DNA of 21,000 nt from Spirochaetes bacterium ADurb.Bin110 (GTDB lineage Bacteria > Spirochaetota > Spirochaetia > Treponematales > Rectinemataceae), in NCBI GenBank assembly GCA_002070755.1, contig MWDY01000171.1, forward strand, positions 1-21,000, written 5' to 3'. The translations under genes and the position numbers were made by a program. The notes beneath the pieces were generated by a model that was not told where the DNA came from, searched no databases, and saw only the letters and a list, made by a program, of their open reading frames with translations. Below, piece by piece: positions 1 through 7,411 of the stretch. Each line of letters begins with the position of its first letter. The first letter of the stretch is position 1.

Positions 1-612
1 TACATAGCGGCCATATCTTGTCCTGTTCAATACGAAAGAAAGAATCATCGCCAAGATAAAGAAAATCCATACAGGTAGAGGAATCCCTAAGATCACCGAC
101 ATTCCCATTTCGCCATAGGAGGAGTTCACCGATCGAAATTCTCCTGCTTTTCCGATGTACAAGGTCAGCGACCTGAAGATAGCCATTGTTCCAAGCGTTA
201 CAATGAAAGGAGCAATTCTCCCTTTTGTTATTAGAAAGCCATTGAGAAAACCCGCACTTAGAGCAATGGCAAGCGAAACAATAAACGCCGACAGAATGCT
301 CAAGAAAGTGCCAAGCCACATCGGTGAAAAACCAACAAGAGCATTGGTGATCATATTCAACATAAGAATAGCACCTGCTCCGGCCAGTGCGGTCATAGAG
401 CCTACTGAAAGATCAATTCCTCCCGATATGATAACAAAAGTCATACCCAGCGCGATGATTCCTGTATAGGAGACCTGCCGCAGAATGTTGAGCAGGTTCT
501 GAATTTCAAGAAATCTCGGATAGAGAATCGTCGAAATGATCATCAAGACGAGCAGTGCAATCAAAGGGCCTGATTTGCCTAAAGACGTCTTCTTGAAATT
601 TGGAATTTTCAT
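1..612 (-). CDS. Sugar ABC transporter permease, RbsC/XylH type (partial, C-terminus beyond left edge)
   Basis: Inner-membrane permease of a sugar importer (branched-chain/ribose/xylose permease family, BPD_transp_2). I translated it by hand: 204 codons stay open from the ATG at 612 to base 1. It starts MKIPNFKK, has a first hydrophobic helix near residues 16-31, and carries the family hallmark GGIDLSVGS near residue 65, followed by alternating hydrophobic helices and the segment KGRIAPFIVTLGTMAIFRSL. A full member has about 310-340 residues, so roughly the last third is missing. The ATG directly follows the TGA stop of the ATPase gene with no base between, which points to translational coupling. 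The adjoining ATPase is its obvious partner. The xylose operon context suggests xylose as a substrate, but ribose or another monosaccharide cannot be excluded from sequence alone. Confidence 0.9.
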   Translation of the reverse strand, partial: MKIPNFKKTSLGKSGPLIALLVLMIISTILYPRFLEIQNLLNILRQVSYTGIIALGMTFVIISGGIDLSVGSMTALAGAGAILMLNMITNALVGFSPMWLGTFLSILSAFIVSLAIALSAGFLNGFLITKGRIAPFIVTLGTMAIFRSLTLYIGKAGEFRSVNSSYGEMGMSVILGIPLPVWIFFILAMILSFVLNRTRYGRYV

Positions 613-2109
613 TCAATACCCTCCCTTGACGCCTGTCGCAAAATACATGATTTCTTCTTCGCTCAATTTATCCGATCTTAGCTCACCAACAATTTGACCG
701 GCTCGCATGATTAGCACTCTATCGCACATCCCAATTATCTCTTCCAATTCAGAAGATATGAAAATGACCGATAGACCGCTAGCAGCTAATTCATGAATAA
801 AGATATAAATATCCTGCTTTGCTTTTACATCGATTCCCCGCGTCGGTTCATCCACAATTATAATCTTGGGCTGTACATCTATACTTTTTGCCAAAGAAAC
901 TTTCTGCTGATTACCACCTGAGAGTTGCTCGAGCTTTGCCTGAAGCGATGGTGCTTTAATAGAAAATCGATCGATATAAAACTTTGCCTTATTCTCTTCT
1001 GCCTGTTGATCAATAAATGGCTTTGCGTAGTGCTTTAGCGATGCTAGGGTGATATTTTTTACAACGTCAAATGAAGTGATGATTCCAGCGCCTTGGCGGT
1101 CTTCCGAGAGATAGCTTAACCCTGCATCGACAGCATCCCAAGGGTTTTGTATAGACAACTTATTACCGTTCAGAATAATTGTGCCTGAGCGTGCACGCCT
1201 TAGACCCATAATTGTCTCAGTGAGCTCTGTTCTGCCTGCTCCAATGAGACCCGCAAAGCCCAATATCTCAGAAGCATGAAGATCGAAACTAATGTCGTAA
1301 AGAAGCTTATCTACACAAAGATTTCGTACCGAAAGCACCACATCGCCAGGCTGATTCTTCTTTTCGGGGAAAACATCCTTTAGCTCGCGCCCTACCATCC
1401 TACGCGCCATTTCGTCTATGGTTAGATTCACAGTATCTTCGAGGCAAATAAACTCTCCATCCCGAAGGACCATTACGCGATCACAGATATGCTTAACTTC
1501 CTTGAGCTTATGAGAAATATAGATGATAGTGACATCTCGTTGTTTGAGTCTTTCAATTAGCCCAAGTAGTATCTCTATCTCCTTGCTGGTAAGCATGGTG
1601 GTAGGTTCATCCATTATGAGAAGGCGAGAATCAAAAGCGATAGCTTTAGCTATCTCGACCATCTGTTTCTGCGCTACTGAAAGAGCTTGAATGTGTGCAT
1701 ATGGATCGATTGTGGAAACTTCCAAATCGGTAAGAAGCTGGCGCGTCCTATCGACCATTGCTTTGATATCCAAAATTCCATGTTTTCCTACAAGTTCTTC
1801 ACCGAGGAATATGTTTTCATATACGCAGAGATCCGAAACAAGGCTGAATTCCTGGGGAATCAGGCTTATACCGATTCTTTTCGCATCGGCAGGGCTCCTC
1901 ATATTGATGAGCTTGTTATCGAACCAGATCTTGCCAGATGTTGGTTGGTATAGTCCCGAAAGAACCTTAATGAAAGTAGATTTCCCTGCCCCATTCTCAC
2001 CAATTATGCCAAAGACCTCCCCTGTACAGATTTCGATAGAGATATCGTTGAGGACCCGAACTGAGGAAAATTCCTTGGTTATGCCTTCGGTTCTTATAAT
2101 TGTATACAT
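613..2109 (-). CDS. Sugar ABC transporter ATP-binding protein with two NBDs (RbsA/XylG/MglA family)
   Basis: Cytoplasmic ATPase that powers the monosaccharide importer. At 498 residues it has the usual family length, with two fused nucleotide-binding domains. NBD1 has Walker A GENGAGKS at about 37-44, a divergent signature LSVAQKQ near 143 and Walker B LLIMDEPT with E168. NBD2 has a degenerate P-loop (GLIGAGRTE, about 288-295, lacking the Walker lysine), a good signature LSGGNQQK near 396 and Walker B IIIVDEPTRGID with E421. That asymmetry is normal for RbsA-type proteins. The start ATG overlaps the TAA stop of the isomerase gene by one base (TAATG). It most likely works with the permease just downstream. 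Substrate is inferred from the xylA/xylB neighbours; a separate sugar-binding protein is needed and is not seen here. Confidence 0.93.
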   Translation of the reverse strand: MYTIIRTEGITKEFSSVRVLNDISIEICTGEVFGIIGENGAGKSTFIKVLSGLYQPTSGKIWFDNKLINMRSPADAKRIGISLIPQEFSLVSDLCVYENIFLGEELVGKHGILDIKAMVDRTRQLLTDLEVSTIDPYAHIQALSVAQKQMVEIAKAIAFDSRLLIMDEPTTMLTSKEIEILLGLIERLKQRDVTIIYISHKLKEVKHICDRVMVLRDGEFICLEDTVNLTIDEMARRMVGRELKDVFPEKKNQPGDVVLSVRNLCVDKLLYDISFDLHASEILGFAGLIGAGRTELTETIMGLRRARSGTIILNGNKLSIQNPWDAVDAGLSYLSEDRQGAGIITSFDVVKNITLASLKHYAKPFIDQQAEENKAKFYIDRFSIKAPSLQAKLEQLSGGNQQKVSLAKSIDVQPKIIIVDEPTRGIDVKAKQDIYIFIHELAASGLSVIFISSELEEIIGMCDRVLIMRAGQIVGELRSDKLSEEEIMYFATGVKGGY

Positions 2110-3098
2110 TATTTTTTCATCGCCGCATCGAAGGCAATCGTCGAAGGTACAAAATCTACCTCTCGCACAAAATCAAGAGCTTCCTTTGCGCCGTATTCTC
2201 GATCCATACCAGAATCTTCCCATTCCACCGAGAGCGGCCCTTGATAACCAGCAGCATTGAGTTCACGAATAATATTCTCGAAATCCACGTCTCCATGGCC
2301 GAGGGAGCGGAAATTCCATCCGCGACACGTATCTCCGAAAGCCATATGAGAGCCAAGGATGCCCGCTTTGCCATCGAGTGTCACTGCGGCGTCTTTCATG
2401 TGCACATGGTAGATTCTGCTTGCGTAGTCGCGGATAAAAAGATGGGGCGTTATGCCCTGCCATATGAGATGTGAGGGATCGAAGTTGAACCCAAGAGTCG
2501 GCCGATTGCCGAATTCCTTGAGTAAGCGACCTGCGGTGTAGTAATCGAACGCTATCTCAGTCGGATGCACCTCGAGTGCAAACTTGACACCGCATCGATC
2601 GAACTCGTCGAGAATAGGTGTCCATAACTTTACTATCTGCTTAAAGCCTTCATCTATCATTTCGTCTGGAGTCTGTGGAAAGGAATACCAGAATTTCCAG
2701 ATAGGGCTCCCCATAAAACCTGTTACTACTCCGCATCCCATATTCTTTGCAGCTTCAGCGGTATATTTCATCTCCTGTATAGCCCATTTGCGGATTTTTT
2801 CGGGCTGTCCCTTGTATTCCGCTGGCGCAAAACCGTCGAGACGAGAATCCCATAGGTCGCCCACACACTGCCCTGCAAGATGCGCGCCGAGCGCCCAGCA
2901 ATTAAGTCCATTCTTCTCAAGGATTACTTTGCGCTCTTTGACATAGTTCGGGTCGGTTGCTGCCGCTTTGACATCCATATGATCGCCCCAACAAGCTATT
3001 TCAATACCATCATAGCCAAACGATTTGACTTTAGCGCAGAATTGGTCAAAGGGAAGATCTGCCCATTGGCCTGAAAAAATTGTCACTGGTCTTGCCAT
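2109..3098 (-). CDS. Sugar phosphate isomerase/epimerase, xylose-isomerase-like TIM barrel
   Basis: Predicted metal-dependent sugar isomerase, epimerase or lyase of the AP-endonuclease-2/xylose-isomerase-like TIM-barrel superfamily, 329 residues, cytoplasmic (no signal peptide). Likely metal and active-site residues fall where the superfamily expects them: E176 in EVHPTE, D207 and H210 in FDPSH, H231 and H233 in YHVHMKD, and E292 in VEWED. It begins MARPVTIFSG after AGGAGG placed 6 bases before the ATG. It sits 57 bases after a Gfo/Idh/MocA oxidoreductase and overlaps the sugar ATPase gene by one base. Proteins of this type are often paired with Gfo/Idh dehydrogenases in routes that oxidise a sugar hydroxyl and then isomerise or eliminate; this is family knowledge, and the actual substrate is unknown. 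It is not a second xylose isomerase, since XylA is encoded upstream with all its own residues. Confidence 0.85.
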   Translation of the reverse strand: MARPVTIFSGQWADLPFDQFCAKVKSFGYDGIEIACWGDHMDVKAAATDPNYVKERKVILEKNGLNCWALGAHLAGQCVGDLWDSRLDGFAPAEYKGQPEKIRKWAIQEMKYTAEAAKNMGCGVVTGFMGSPIWKFWYSFPQTPDEMIDEGFKQIVKLWTPILDEFDRCGVKFALEVHPTEIAFDYYTAGRLLKEFGNRPTLGFNFDPSHLIWQGITPHLFIRDYASRIYHVHMKDAAVTLDGKAGILGSHMAFGDTCRGWNFRSLGHGDVDFENIIRELNAAGYQGPLSVEWEDSGMDREYGAKEALDFVREVDFVPSTIAFDAAMKK

Positions 3099-3155
3099 AG
3101 TCGTCCTCCTATAAAGCTATATTTTCTTTATCATATAAGCCCCTAAAGCACCTCA

Positions 3156-4328
3156 CTAGAATGTCAGCCAAATCGCACCCTTTTGTGAGGATTCGACGCA
3201 CTTACCGATAAAACGCACACCGATAGCGCCTTCTTCTGCGGTGGGGCAGTCTAGATCCTCCGCGGTGAGTGGTTGGCCTAATTTTTTCTTAATAAGCGCG
3301 GTAATAAAAGTCTTATAGAGATTTGCAAAGGCTTCGAAGTATCCTTCTGGATGGCCTGAAGGTACTCGCGAGTATGATTGCGGATGAGGATAGAAAAGAT
3401 CTCGTCCGCGAGAGAGCAAGCGCGTAGGCTCACCAAGCTTAGATACGAAAAGGTAATTTGGATTCTCCTGCGACCATTGAATAGTACCCTTGGTTCCAAA
3501 GATTCGCACTTTAAGGCCATTGTCGTAGCCGATAGCGATCTGGCTAGCCCAATACAATCCCTTTGCACCACCTTCATACTCGATCATGATCGATGCATTG
3601 TCATCAAGCACTCGACCAGGGACAAATGTATCGAGCCGCGCACAGAGCGATTTAATTTTGAGACCAGTAATATAGGAGACGAGATTCTCAGCGTGGCTCC
3701 CGATATCTCCGACGCAATTCGATTTGCCCGAGAGCGTTGGGTTCGTCCTCCAGGAAGCTTGCTTGGAACCCTCTCGCTCAGTTGGAGTAGCGAGCCACTC
3801 CTGTGGGTATTCAGCATTGACAAAGCGTATGTCTCCGATATCCCCTCGGCGGACCATTTCTCGCGCTTGCTTGACCGCGGGATAACCAGTATAGGCATAG
3901 GTCACGCAAAATAAGAGATCTTTTTTGCGGGCAAGCTCCTGAAGCTCCCTCGCCTCTGATTCTTCAAAAGTTAAGGGCTTGTCGCATACAACATTGATTC
4001 CTGCATTAAGGAATGTTTTTGCAATAAGATAGTGCAATGCGTTTGGGGTAACGATGGATACAAAATCGATGCAATCGGGTCTGCTCACTTCTTTTTCTGC
4101 CATCTCAACATATGTCGCATAGAGCCTGTCGCGCGATAATCCTAGATTTAGACCCGTTTCACAAGTATTCTCGAAACTCTGCGAGAAGCTGCCTGCGACA
4201 AGCTCAGCAAGCCCATCCATTGCAATCGCCTTGCGATGCACATCGCCTATAAAGGCTCCTTTGCCGCCACCTACCATTCCATACCGCAACTTTTTCGAGG
4301 TATTTACCTCATTGCTACCTTCAATCAT
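3156..4328 (-). CDS. Gfo/Idh/MocA family NAD(P)-dependent sugar oxidoreductase
   Basis: Predicted cytoplasmic dehydrogenase acting on a sugar, polyol or glycoside with NAD(P), 390 residues. The N-terminal Rossmann domain shows the dinucleotide loop GMVGGGKGAFIG at residues 17-28, the SIVTPNALH strand near 91-99 and the CDKPL form of the EKP motif with the catalytic-type lysine K117. The C-terminal substrate domain has GDIGSHAENL (D208, H212), the usual active-site pair. A TTG at 4343 would extend the frame by five codons, but those codons are themselves the GAGGAGG ribosome-binding site, so the ATG at 4328 is the real start. It lies 35 bases after xylA and before the TIM-barrel isomerase, with which it probably acts in sequence. 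Substrate unknown; xylose dehydrogenase, inositol dehydrogenase-like or 3-keto-sugar forming roles are all possible. Confidence 0.88.
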   Translation of the reverse strand: MIEGSNEVNTSKKLRYGMVGGGKGAFIGDVHRKAIAMDGLAELVAGSFSQSFENTCETGLNLGLSRDRLYATYVEMAEKEVSRPDCIDFVSIVTPNALHYLIAKTFLNAGINVVCDKPLTFEESEARELQELARKKDLLFCVTYAYTGYPAVKQAREMVRRGDIGDIRFVNAEYPQEWLATPTEREGSKQASWRTNPTLSGKSNCVGDIGSHAENLVSYITGLKIKSLCARLDTFVPGRVLDDNASIMIEYEGGAKGLYWASQIAIGYDNGLKVRIFGTKGTIQWSQENPNYLFVSKLGEPTRLLSRGRDLFYPHPQSYSRVPSGHPEGYFEAFANLYKTFITALIKKKLGQPLTAEDLDCPTAEEGAIGVRFIGKCVESSQKGAIWLTF

Positions 4329-4363
4329 ATAATACCTCCTCAATTCATTATCAATTGATGAAA

Positions 4364-5725
4364 TTACTCCACTCCCAGCACATATTGCATGATTAGATTT
4401 TCGAGATATTCTTGCTTGCCGGATGTGCGACCGATTTTGTCGGCATTGGGAGCACTTGGCGCAGAGGCAAGCTGTGCAAGTTCTTCGAAACCAAGCTGGC
4501 CATCTTCGAAACGTTTGCCAATATCGCTGTCGAAGGACGAATAGCGCTGGCGGACAAATGCATCGAGCTTTCCATCCTCCATGATCCGATGCGCTGCGAG
4601 GAGGCCTGCGGCAAATGCGTCCATGCCGCCTATATGCGCTTCAAAAAGATCGGCTGGATCGACGGAGTTTCGCCTGATTTTGGCGTCGAAATTGAGGCCT
4701 CCTGTAACAAAGCCTCCTGCATGCAGGATTGCGAGCATGGCAAGCGTTGTATCGTAGACATTTATTGGGAACTGATCGGTGTCCCAGCCATTGCGCGGGT
4801 CGCCTCGGTTCGCATCTACCGAGCCAAATATGCCGAGCGAGGCCGCAGTCTCAAGCTCATGCTGGAAATCGTGACCCGCAAGCTCTGCGTGATTAGCCTC
4901 GATATTGACGCGGAAGTCCTTTTCGAGGCCATAGGCACGCAGGAATCCTGCAACAGTCTCCACATCGAAATCGTATTGGTGTTTTGTGGGTTCCATGGGT
5001 TTTGGCTCGATATAGAACATTCCCTTAAAGCCATGGGCGCGGCCATAGTCGCGAGCCATGGTCAGAAATCGAGCGAGGTGGTCTTTTTCACGTTTGAGAT
5101 CAGTGTTGAGCAGGGTCATATAGCCTTCGCGGCCACCCCAGAACGTATAGCCCTGACCACCGAGCGCGATGGTGGCGTCAATCGCTGCCTTAACCTGGGC
5201 CGCAGCCTGAGCGATCACATCGAATTCTGGGTTGGTTGCAGCTCCATTCATATAGCGCGGATGCGTAAAGAGGTTGGCGGTACCCCACAAAAGCCGCACA
5301 CCGGACGCTTCCTGGCGCTCCTTTGCGAGTTTCACCATGTGAGCTAGGTTTCTTTCGCTCTGGTTGGGATTCTCTCCTTCGGGCGCGAGGTCTCGATCGT
5401 GAAAGCAATAGAAGTCAGCTCCGATCTTAGTAAAGAATTCGAAGGCTGCATCTAACTTGTGCTCATGGGCTTCCATCGCTGTGCTAGCATTGCTTGTCCA
5501 AGGATGGATATGGGTAGCAGCCCCAAATGGATCGCTGCCATCCGCACCGAAACTATGCCAGTATGCGATAGCAAAGCGTAAATGTTCTCGCATGGTTTTG
5601 TCGCCAACTTTTCGCTCCGGGTCGTAATACTTGAAAGAAAGGGGATTGTCGCTCTTAGGACCTTCATATTGGATCTTTCCTATGCCAGGGAAGTATTCCT
5701 TCTGTCCAACAAAATATTCTGCCAT
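4364..5725 (-). CDS. xylA: Xylose isomerase (class II)
   Basis: Converts D-xylose to D-xylulose, the first step of the bacterial isomerase route. The 453-residue length and the N-terminal extension ([13 protein letters not shown]) mark the longer class II form. Active-site and metal residues are all visible: H109 and D112 in FCFHDRD, WGGREGY near 196, E240 and K242 in [13 protein letters not shown]276 and H279 in [14 protein letters not shown]304 in [10 protein letters not shown]315 and D317 in GWDTDQFP, and D347 in LNFDAKI. Start ATG at 5725 follows AGAAAGGAAAA. It lies 39 bases downstream of xylB, and the order xylB-xylA is the reverse of that in E. coli. Nothing looks broken. A long plus-strand frame that overlaps it (4412-5347) is a coding shadow. 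Confidence 0.98.
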   Translation of the reverse strand: MAEYFVGQKEYFPGIGKIQYEGPKSDNPLSFKYYDPERKVGDKTMREHLRFAIAYWHSFGADGSDPFGAATHIHPWTSNASTAMEAHEHKLDAAFEFFTKIGADFYCFHDRDLAPEGENPNQSERNLAHMVKLAKERQEASGVRLLWGTANLFTHPRYMNGAATNPEFDVIAQAAAQVKAAIDATIALGGQGYTFWGGREGYMTLLNTDLKREKDHLARFLTMARDYGRAHGFKGMFYIEPKPMEPTKHQYDFDVETVAGFLRAYGLEKDFRVNIEANHAELAGHDFQHELETAASLGIFGSVDANRGDPRNGWDTDQFPINVYDTTLAMLAILHAGGFVTGGLNFDAKIRRNSVDPADLFEAHIGGMDAFAAGLLAAHRIMEDGKLDAFVRQRYSSFDSDIGKRFEDGQLGFEELAQLASAPSAPNADKIGRTSGKQEYLENLIMQYVLGVE

Positions 5726-5764
5726 TCGCTTTTCCTTTCTGGAATTGTTCTTCTCAATGCCATC

Positions 5765-7255
5765 TTATCTATATAGAGGAGTCAGCACTCCCAAATATTT
5801 CTCATATTCGGCATAGGCTGCTTCATACTTTATAACCTTAAGCTTTTCGGGCTCGATATTGGAGCCTCCATCGAAGCTCACATGCTCATCGACTATCGTT
5901 TCAATCTCCACAGGCTGAGAGCTCTGATTGCATTCGTAGCACCAGAGAGCCTGGAGAGCAGCACCTAGGGCTGCCGCCTCTTCTTCTCTTGGAACTTTCA
6001 CTGGCAGGCCCGTCACATTTGACGCAATTTCGCGCCAAAGATCGCTTTTTGCTCCGCCCCCTGTAAGCCTTATCTCGCATGCCGGGAATCCAAGTCTTCT
6101 GAAAGACTCTAGGCCAATTCGCATTCCGAATATCGCAGCTTCCATCGATGCTCTGACGATATTTTCCTTTGAAAAATTAGTAGCGGTTCCTCCGAGGATG
6201 CCTGCCTTCCCCTGTGGCAAGTTTGGAATTCTTTCGCCATTGAAAAAGGGCAAGATTACAATACCTTCGGCTCCAATTGGCGCTATAGCCGCGCTATAAT
6301 TCATGTCCTCTATGCTCATGCCAAACAGCAAACGGATCTGTTCGCTTGCCACTGTACAATTCATTGTGCAGAGAAGAGGAAGCCATCCACCAGTGGACGA
6401 ACAAAAAGCCGCGAGCTTTCCTTCGGGATCGATGAGTGGGCTGCTCGAGTAGCCATAGAGGGTTCCACTTGTTCCAAGACTCATGGTAAGGCAACCATCG
6501 CGAACCGTGCCGGTACCGATAGCGCTCATCATATTGTCGCCGCCACCCGCGGAAACAAGCGTTGCTTCTGGTATTCCAAAACGATTCGCCGCCTGTGCGC
6601 AGACCCTCCCCGTTGGGGTAGAAGGCTCGATCAAGGTTGGCAAATAATCGACCAGATTCGGATCGATGAGATCACATATGCGATGTGACCATGTCCGCTT
6701 TCGCACATCTAAGAGAGCGGTTCCGGATGCATCTCCATATTCGGTAAGATAGCTGCCTGTCAAAAGGAGATTGATGTAGTCATGTGGCAAAAGAACATGT
6801 CTTAAGCGTTTATAATTCTCTGGTTCATGTTTTTTTAGCCAATAGATCTTTGGAGCGGTGTAGCCAGGCAACATTAGAAGCCCGGTCTCTGCCAATAACT
6901 CTTCTTCTCCTCCAACAAGAGCCGTTAGCTCCTCGCACTCTTCAGCCGTGGATGTATCATTCCAAAGCTTGATAGGTCTAATTGCCTTGCCATGCTCATC
7001 TATAGGTACGAATCCATGCTGTTGCCCCGAAACGCCAATTGCCACGATTGTCGCTCGCAGTTGGGGCGAAATCGACCCAAAGCAGGTGTAAAGCGCTTCT
7101 TCATACCAAGAAGCGAGCTGCTCTCTAGTCCCGTCATTCTTTGCGATTATAGAAAGAGGAGTTTGAGCTTTGGCGACTATTCGCCTGTTTTCAGGGTCGT
7201 AGAGGATTACCTTGCAGCTCTGTGTGCCAAGATCTATACCACACAAGCTCTTCAT
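5765..7255 (-). CDS. xylB: Xylulokinase (FGGY kinase family)
   Basis: Phosphorylates D-xylulose with ATP to xylulose 5-phosphate, feeding the pentose phosphate pathway. At 496 residues it has normal family length. The N-terminal actin-like ATPase fold starts MKSLCGIDLGTQSCK; the substrate loop reads GVSGQQHG at 74-81, where many xylulokinases have Met in place of Gln79. The catalytic aspartate is D240 in AGGGDN; GTSGT at 261-265 and the C-terminal LTGGGAKSDLWREI near 398-410 complete the FGGY family. The ATG at 7255 has AGAGGAAG upstream. It is the first gene of the minus-strand operon, directly after the divergent control region, with xylA 39 bases downstream. The adjoining xylA makes xylulose a much better substrate guess than glycerol, ribulose or fuculose. 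Confidence 0.96.
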   Translation of the reverse strand: MKSLCGIDLGTQSCKVILYDPENRRIVAKAQTPLSIIAKNDGTREQLASWYEEALYTCFGSISPQLRATIVAIGVSGQQHGFVPIDEHGKAIRPIKLWNDTSTAEECEELTALVGGEEELLAETGLLMLPGYTAPKIYWLKKHEPENYKRLRHVLLPHDYINLLLTGSYLTEYGDASGTALLDVRKRTWSHRICDLIDPNLVDYLPTLIEPSTPTGRVCAQAANRFGIPEATLVSAGGGDNMMSAIGTGTVRDGCLTMSLGTSGTLYGYSSSPLIDPEGKLAAFCSSTGGWLPLLCTMNCTVASEQIRLLFGMSIEDMNYSAAIAPIGAEGIVILPFFNGERIPNLPQGKAGILGGTATNFSKENIVRASMEAAIFGMRIGLESFRRLGFPACEIRLTGGGAKSDLWREIASNVTGLPVKVPREEEAAALGAALQALWCYECNQSSQPVEIETIVDEHVSFDGGSNIEPEKLKVIKYEAAYAEYEKYLGVLTPLYR

Positions 7256-7297
7256 CGCCGCTGACTTCCTCTAGAGATGAAATCTGCTATACAAAAA

Positions 7298-7324
7298 TTT
7301 ACGTAAAGATCAAACTAACGTAAA
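7298..7324. repeat. TTTACGTAAA palindrome plus AACGTAAA half-site
   Basis: TTTACGTAAA at 7298-7307 is a perfect 10-base palindrome. A second ACGTAAA follows at 7318-7324, 17 bases on. It lies in the xylB leader or at its promoter. A central CG flanked by A+T is the sort of site LacI-family repressors bind, so it may be a second, separate operator. No such repressor is in the window. Confidence 0.35.
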
Positions 7325-7326
7325 AA

Positions 7327-7355
7327 ACTATAGGGTCATTTCCCCAAAAATACAA
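7327..7355 (-). promoter_or_regulatory. Candidate downstream promoter for xylB
   Basis: Minus-strand TATAGT (5 of 6) at 7332-7327 with TTGTAT (3 of 6) at 7355-7350 and a 17-base spacer. The TTTACGTAAA palindrome lies just downstream of the predicted start point, where a repressor would block it. It is an alternative to the upstream candidate; either or neither may be used. Confidence 0.3.
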
Positions 7356-7362
7356 TGCATGA

Positions 7363-7390
7363 TATTGACAAATTATATCCATTATTGACA
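7363..7390. repeat. Direct repeat TATTGACA, 20-base period (candidate AraC-family operator)
   Basis: The 8-mer TATTGACA occurs at 7363-7370 and again at 7383-7390, about two DNA turns apart on the same face of the helix, 22 bases before the regulator's start codon. Same-orientation half-sites at this spacing are typical of AraC/XylS-family binding. Each copy also contains a perfect TTGACA -35 hexamer for the plus strand, so the match could reflect promoter boxes. Confidence 0.5.
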
Positions 7391-7399
7391 TTCTCTCTA
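7372..7399 (-). promoter_or_regulatory. Candidate upstream promoter for xylB
   Basis: On the minus strand a perfect TATAAT lies at 7377-7372, with TAGAGA (4 of 6 to TTGACA) at 7399-7394 and a 16-base spacer. One copy of the TATTGACA repeat lies within the spacer and the other lies just downstream of the -10, so binding there would affect this promoter directly. It would give a leader of about 110 bases. Confidence 0.4.
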
Positions 7400-7411
7400 T
7401 AGGGAGATTGT

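Larger units (their letters stand above)
7256..7411. promoter_or_regulatory. Divergent control region between xylB and the AraC-family regulator
   Basis: This 156-base A+T-rich gap separates two divergently transcribed units and must hold both promoters. It contains the direct repeat TATTGACA (7363-7370 and 7383-7390), a palindrome TTTACGTAAA (7298-7307) with a related half AACGTAAA (7317-7324), and promoter-like boxes listed separately. AraC-type activators commonly bind direct repeats about two helical turns apart next to the -35 box, so the layout fits control of xylBA and of the regulator by the AraC protein. No transcript data support any of these calls. Confidence 0.75.

Noticed and set aside
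155..469. Plus-strand open frame of 104 codons at the left edge
   Set aside because: The minus strand encodes an RbsC-type permease with the GGIDLSVGS motif over the same bases; the plus frame is its shadow.
1691..2260. Plus-strand open frame of 189 codons across the ATPase/isomerase junction
   Set aside because: It is antisense to two well-supported genes, with Ser/Pro/Arg-rich unstructured product and no family resemblance.
2109..3098. Second xylose isomerase (duplicate xylA)
   Set aside because: The protein belongs to the broad TIM-barrel superfamily but lacks the XylA motifs (FHDRD, WGGREG, GWDTDQF) that the true XylA at 4364-5725 has.
3378..3914. Plus-strand open frame of 178 codons antisense to the Gfo/Idh gene
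   Set aside because: It sits inside a complete oxidoreductase gene and has no domain or ribosome-binding site.
4326..4343. TTG start five codons upstream of the Gfo/Idh ATG
   Set aside because: The extra codons are the ribosome-binding site itself (GAGGAGG), which is correctly spaced for the ATG at 4328.
4350..4359. ATCAATTGAT palindrome between xylA and the Gfo/Idh gene as an operator or terminator
   Set aside because: It is short and A+T-rich, has no T run, and lies inside an operon with a ribosome-binding site next to it. Chance is sufficient.
4412..5347. Plus-strand open frame of 311 codons antisense to xylA
   Set aside because: It lies wholly inside xylA, whose active-site residues are all present on the other strand. 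The translated product has no recognisable domain, and no ribosome-binding site stands out. It is a shadow of the G+C-rich third positions.
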